Source: NIOZ-UU13 sp964444135
GTDB lineage: Bacteria; Planctomycetota; Phycisphaerae; Sedimentisphaerales; Anaerobacaceae
DNA: 64,000 nt
Direction: 5' to 3'
Assembly: GCA_964444135.1 (NCBI GenBank)
Contig: CAYUFX010000001.1
Coordinates: 1-64,000, forward strand
A program made the position numbers and the translations under genes. The notes under the pieces are model-generated. The model worked only from the letters and a program-made list of their open reading frames with translations, did not search any database and was not told where the DNA came from. Positions 63,439 through 64,000 of this stretch are shown piece by piece. Each line of letters starts with the position of its first letter. The stretch's first letter is position 1.

Positions 63439-64000
63439 ATGGCGGAAAGTTTTGATGTTGTAGTAATCGGCAGCGGACCGGGCGGTTATGCCGCCGCTAT
63501 CAGGTGCGCACAAAGAGGCGCTTCGGTAGCAGTTATCGAAAAGGCATTTATCGGCGGCACCTGCATGAATTGCGGATGTATCCCGTCGAAGACACTGCTT
63601 GCTTCAGCCCACACTCTGCTGTTGATAAAGCACGCAGCGATAATGGGTATTGACGTCGCATCAGCCACTCCTGACTGGTCAAAAATCCAGGCAAGAAAAG
63701 ATGCCATAGTAGCTGGCTTTCGAAAAGGCCTGACAGGACTAATCAAGAGCCACAAAGTAGAAATAATCACGGGCAGAGCCATCGTGACAGCGCCAAATCA
63801 AATCAAAATCGAAACAGAAACCGCACTAATGCAGATACAGGCGGACAAGATAATCTTAGCGACCGGCTCGAAACCAATTCAAATCCCGGCAATACCATTT
63901 GACGGCCAGACCATTATCAGCAGCAAGGAAGCCCTGGCACTCGAACAAATACCAAAATCAATGGTAATCATAGGCGGCGGAGTCATCGGCTGTGAAATGG
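63439..64000 (+). CDS. lpdA: Dihydrolipoamide dehydrogenase (partial)
   Basis: Begins MAESFDVVVIGSGPGGYAAAIR, runs off the window edge after residue 187. FAD-binding GSGPGGYAA, the redox disulfide region GGTCMNCGCIPSKTLL, and the later NAD-binding GGGVIGCEM are present. It serves as E3 of 2-oxoacid dehydrogenases or glycine cleavage. AAGGAG lies nine bases before the ATG. The C-terminal half is not visible. Confidence 0.9.
   Translation, partial: MAESFDVVVIGSGPGGYAAAIRCAQRGASVAVIEKAFIGGTCMNCGCIPSKTLLASAHTLLLIKHAAIMGIDVASATPDWSKIQARKDAIVAGFRKGLTGLIKSHKVEIITGRAIVTAPNQIKIETETALMQIQADKIILATGSKPIQIPAIPFDGQTIISSKEALALEQIPKSMVIIGGGVIGCEM

Noticed and set aside
1..64000. CRISPR array, IS transposase, prophage or replication origin
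   Set aside because: No regular spacer-repeat array, transposase motifs, phage structural genes or DnaA-box cluster were seen.

Overview
The window looks like a chromosomal segment of a Gram-negative planctomycete, most likely of the Phycisphaerae/Sedimentisphaerales type. This is inference from gene content: two formylglycine-type sulfatases with twin-arginine/lipobox leaders, a GH29 fucosidase, a lamin-tail/CotH secreted giant, a PEP-CTERM surface protein, LL-diaminopimelate aminotransferase (dapL), LPS heptose epimerase (hldD), an MCE protein, TolC/HlyD/MacB efflux and Tat translocase. No rRNA, phage, transposase or CRISPR array is visible. Two tRNAs are present: Cys-GCA and Pro-CGG.

Layout. 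0-9.3 kb: sulfatase, then minus-strand galactokinase, MCE lipid-transport protein, MerR regulator and a 1630-residue LTD/CotH protein. 9.5-18.0 kb: a CBS-GGDEF-HD-GYP signalling protein, then convergent tolC-hlyD-ABC-macB efflux operon. 18.3-22.6 kb: tRNA-Cys, macrodomain and alcohol dehydrogenase genes, rubrerythrin-like protein, DUF3568 lipoprotein, divergent RNase HII-like protein. 22.6-26.3 kb: repeat-rich accessory stretch with orphan genes. 26.3-32 kb: beta-CASP RNase, radical SAM protein, tatC, tatA, DUF4832 protein. 32-43 kb: housekeeping block (hldD, DUF502, tyrS, dapL, folK-dNK fusion, panC, hicBA, panD, lgt, rhomboid). 43-46 kb: decayed accessory region (hicBA remnant, HEPN/MNT with stop codons, truncated ORFs) next to tRNA-Pro. 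46-54.6 kb: priA, ORF6N gene, fucosidase, birA, nadC, uvrB. 55-64 kb: beta-propeller PEP-CTERM protein, M14 peptidase, P5C dehydrogenase, MNT/HEPN pair, L-2-hydroxyglutarate oxidase, second sulfatase and the start of dihydrolipoamide dehydrogenase.

Several proteins form working units. The tolC-hlyD-ABC-macB genes make a tripartite efflux pump. TatAC can export the twin-arginine sulfatases. panC and panD make pantothenate precursors, with a toxin-antitoxin pair lodged between them. The most unusual theme is a set of small palindromic elements. The same elements lie in intergenic DNA and in frame inside conserved genes: a 36-bp element in hldD, a 23-bp element in birA, a 19-bp element in the CotH protein, a C5/G5-ended element in the c-di-GMP protein, and another at the priA N-terminus. 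One 36-bp copy interrupts another repeat, which suggests past mobility. A separate 22-bp repeat bounds a roughly 160-bp MITE-like unit before tyrS and recurs before the macrodomain gene. An isolated 31-codon transcription unit with its own promoter, ribosome binding site and terminator sits before hldD. All similarity calls are from reading motifs, not from database searches.
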